A stretch of DNA of 22,313 nucleotides from a virus, in IMG/VR virus record IMGVR_UViG_3300021960_000575, positions 1 through 22,313 of that record; one strand, 5' to 3'. Under the pieces are notes generated by a model. The model had not been told where the DNA came from. It worked only from the letters and a program-made list of their open reading frames with translations, and did not search any database. The translations under genes were made by a program, and so were the position numbers. The first letter of the stretch is position 1. Each line of letters opens with the position of its first letter. Shown in pieces: positions 22,065 through 22,313 of the stretch.

Positions 22065-22313
22065 ATGAAGTGGTCATCATTACTATTAGCTTTACTAACA
22101 CTACCATTACTATTCAATAGTGTCCCGCTAGAAGTACTAAGACTCAAAACCTTTGATGCTATTGTACCTGAACAAAGTCCAACCGGACACTTTACAATCC
22201 TCAACATAGACGAAACTTTCCTAGATGAGCAAGGTGGATATCCCCTACCTAGAGAAACACTTGCAAAGATTCACAATGATTTAATAGAAGCTGGTGCTTA
22301 TGGTGTAGGATGG
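22065..22313 (+). CDS. CHASE2-domain membrane protein, N-terminal part (3' end outside window)
   Basis: There are 83 residues visible. ATG 22065 has AGGA at 22053-22056 as ribosome site. An N-terminal hydrophobic helix (MKWSSLLLALLTLPLLF) is followed by LEVLRLKTFDAIV, then FTILNIDETFLDEQGGYPLPRETLAKI and DLIEAGAYGVGW. These match the CHASE2 pattern: 'L.L.D' helix, 'I..IDE.SL...G.WP.PR..LA.L...L...GA..VG.D'. CHASE2 is an extracytoplasmic sensor domain normally joined to adenylate or guanylate cyclase, diguanylate cyclase or kinase domains, through three later membrane helices. The output domain, if any, lies beyond the window. FecR followed by CHASE2 is a known bacterial gene pairing. It starts two bases after the FecR stop. 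Confidence 0.75.
   Translation, partial: MKWSSLLLALLTLPLLFNSVPLEVLRLKTFDAIVPEQSPTGHFTILNIDETFLDEQGGYPLPRETLAKIHNDLIEAGAYGVGW

Noticed and set aside
19004-22313. Reading the csg region as host chromosome next to a prophage end
   Set aside because: The csgF frame overlaps the phage-type 93-aa gene, strand and gene packing do not change, and no integrase, att-like repeat or tRNA is visible. A chimeric assembly cannot be fully excluded.
1-22313. tRNA genes, riboswitches or phage RNA-polymerase promoters
   Set aside because: Intergenic space is almost nil outside 681-733, and I saw no cloverleaf-like or repeated promoter-like sequence there.

Overview
The window is a continuous, very AT-rich stretch of late genes from a tailed phage. 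All genes lie on the + strand and are packed with almost no intergenic space. It starts inside a major capsid gene. It continues through tail adaptor and nozzle proteins, an S74-type tail fibre, and a block of large internal-virion or ejection-type proteins (961, 438, 203, 648 and 1377 aa). The layout and several small proteins look like short-tailed (podovirus-type) phages of marine bacteria with low-GC genomes, SAR11-like or a similar streamlined host. The host is an inference from composition and protein style and cannot be settled here. No integrase, attachment site, tRNA, CRISPR array or DNA-replication gene is visible.

Layout: 1-680, C-terminal part of the capsid protein, then a hairpin terminator (691-719). 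734-1044, two very small conserved-looking genes. 1047-3422, head-tail adaptor and nozzle. 3428-6784, tail fibre ending in a self-cleaving chaperone domain. 6787-7379, two small proteins, one a membrane protein. 7397-18309, five probable internal-virion proteins, the last ending in a lysozyme-like domain. 18311-19032, two small membrane proteins in a lysis-like position.

From about 19004 to the window end the content changes to an accessory module not expected in a phage. It holds csgF and csgG (the curli outer-membrane secretion channel and its accessory factor), a secreted protein with degenerate curlin-like repeats, a secreted FecR-domain protein carrying eight acidic pentad repeats, and the start of a CHASE2-domain protein. 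From the 93-aa membrane gene through the FecR gene each reading frame overlaps the next (29, 50, 65 and 164 bases), and each downstream gene is in the +1 frame of its predecessor. CsgG and the curlin-like protein have their signal peptides encoded inside the end of the preceding gene, and so does most of the FecR signal peptide. The module is therefore physically and probably translationally tied to the phage late operon.

Working model (inference): CsgG forms an outer-membrane pore gated by CsgF, the curlin-like protein is its substrate, and FecR plus CHASE2 form an envelope sensing or signalling pair. Together they would modify the infected cell's surface late in infection, by amyloid-like coating, aggregation, superinfection blocking or a contribution to envelope permeabilisation. 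CsgG/CsgF homologues have, as far as I recall, been reported in some marine phages. The whole set of exporter, substrate, FecR and CHASE2 is the most interesting content of this window.
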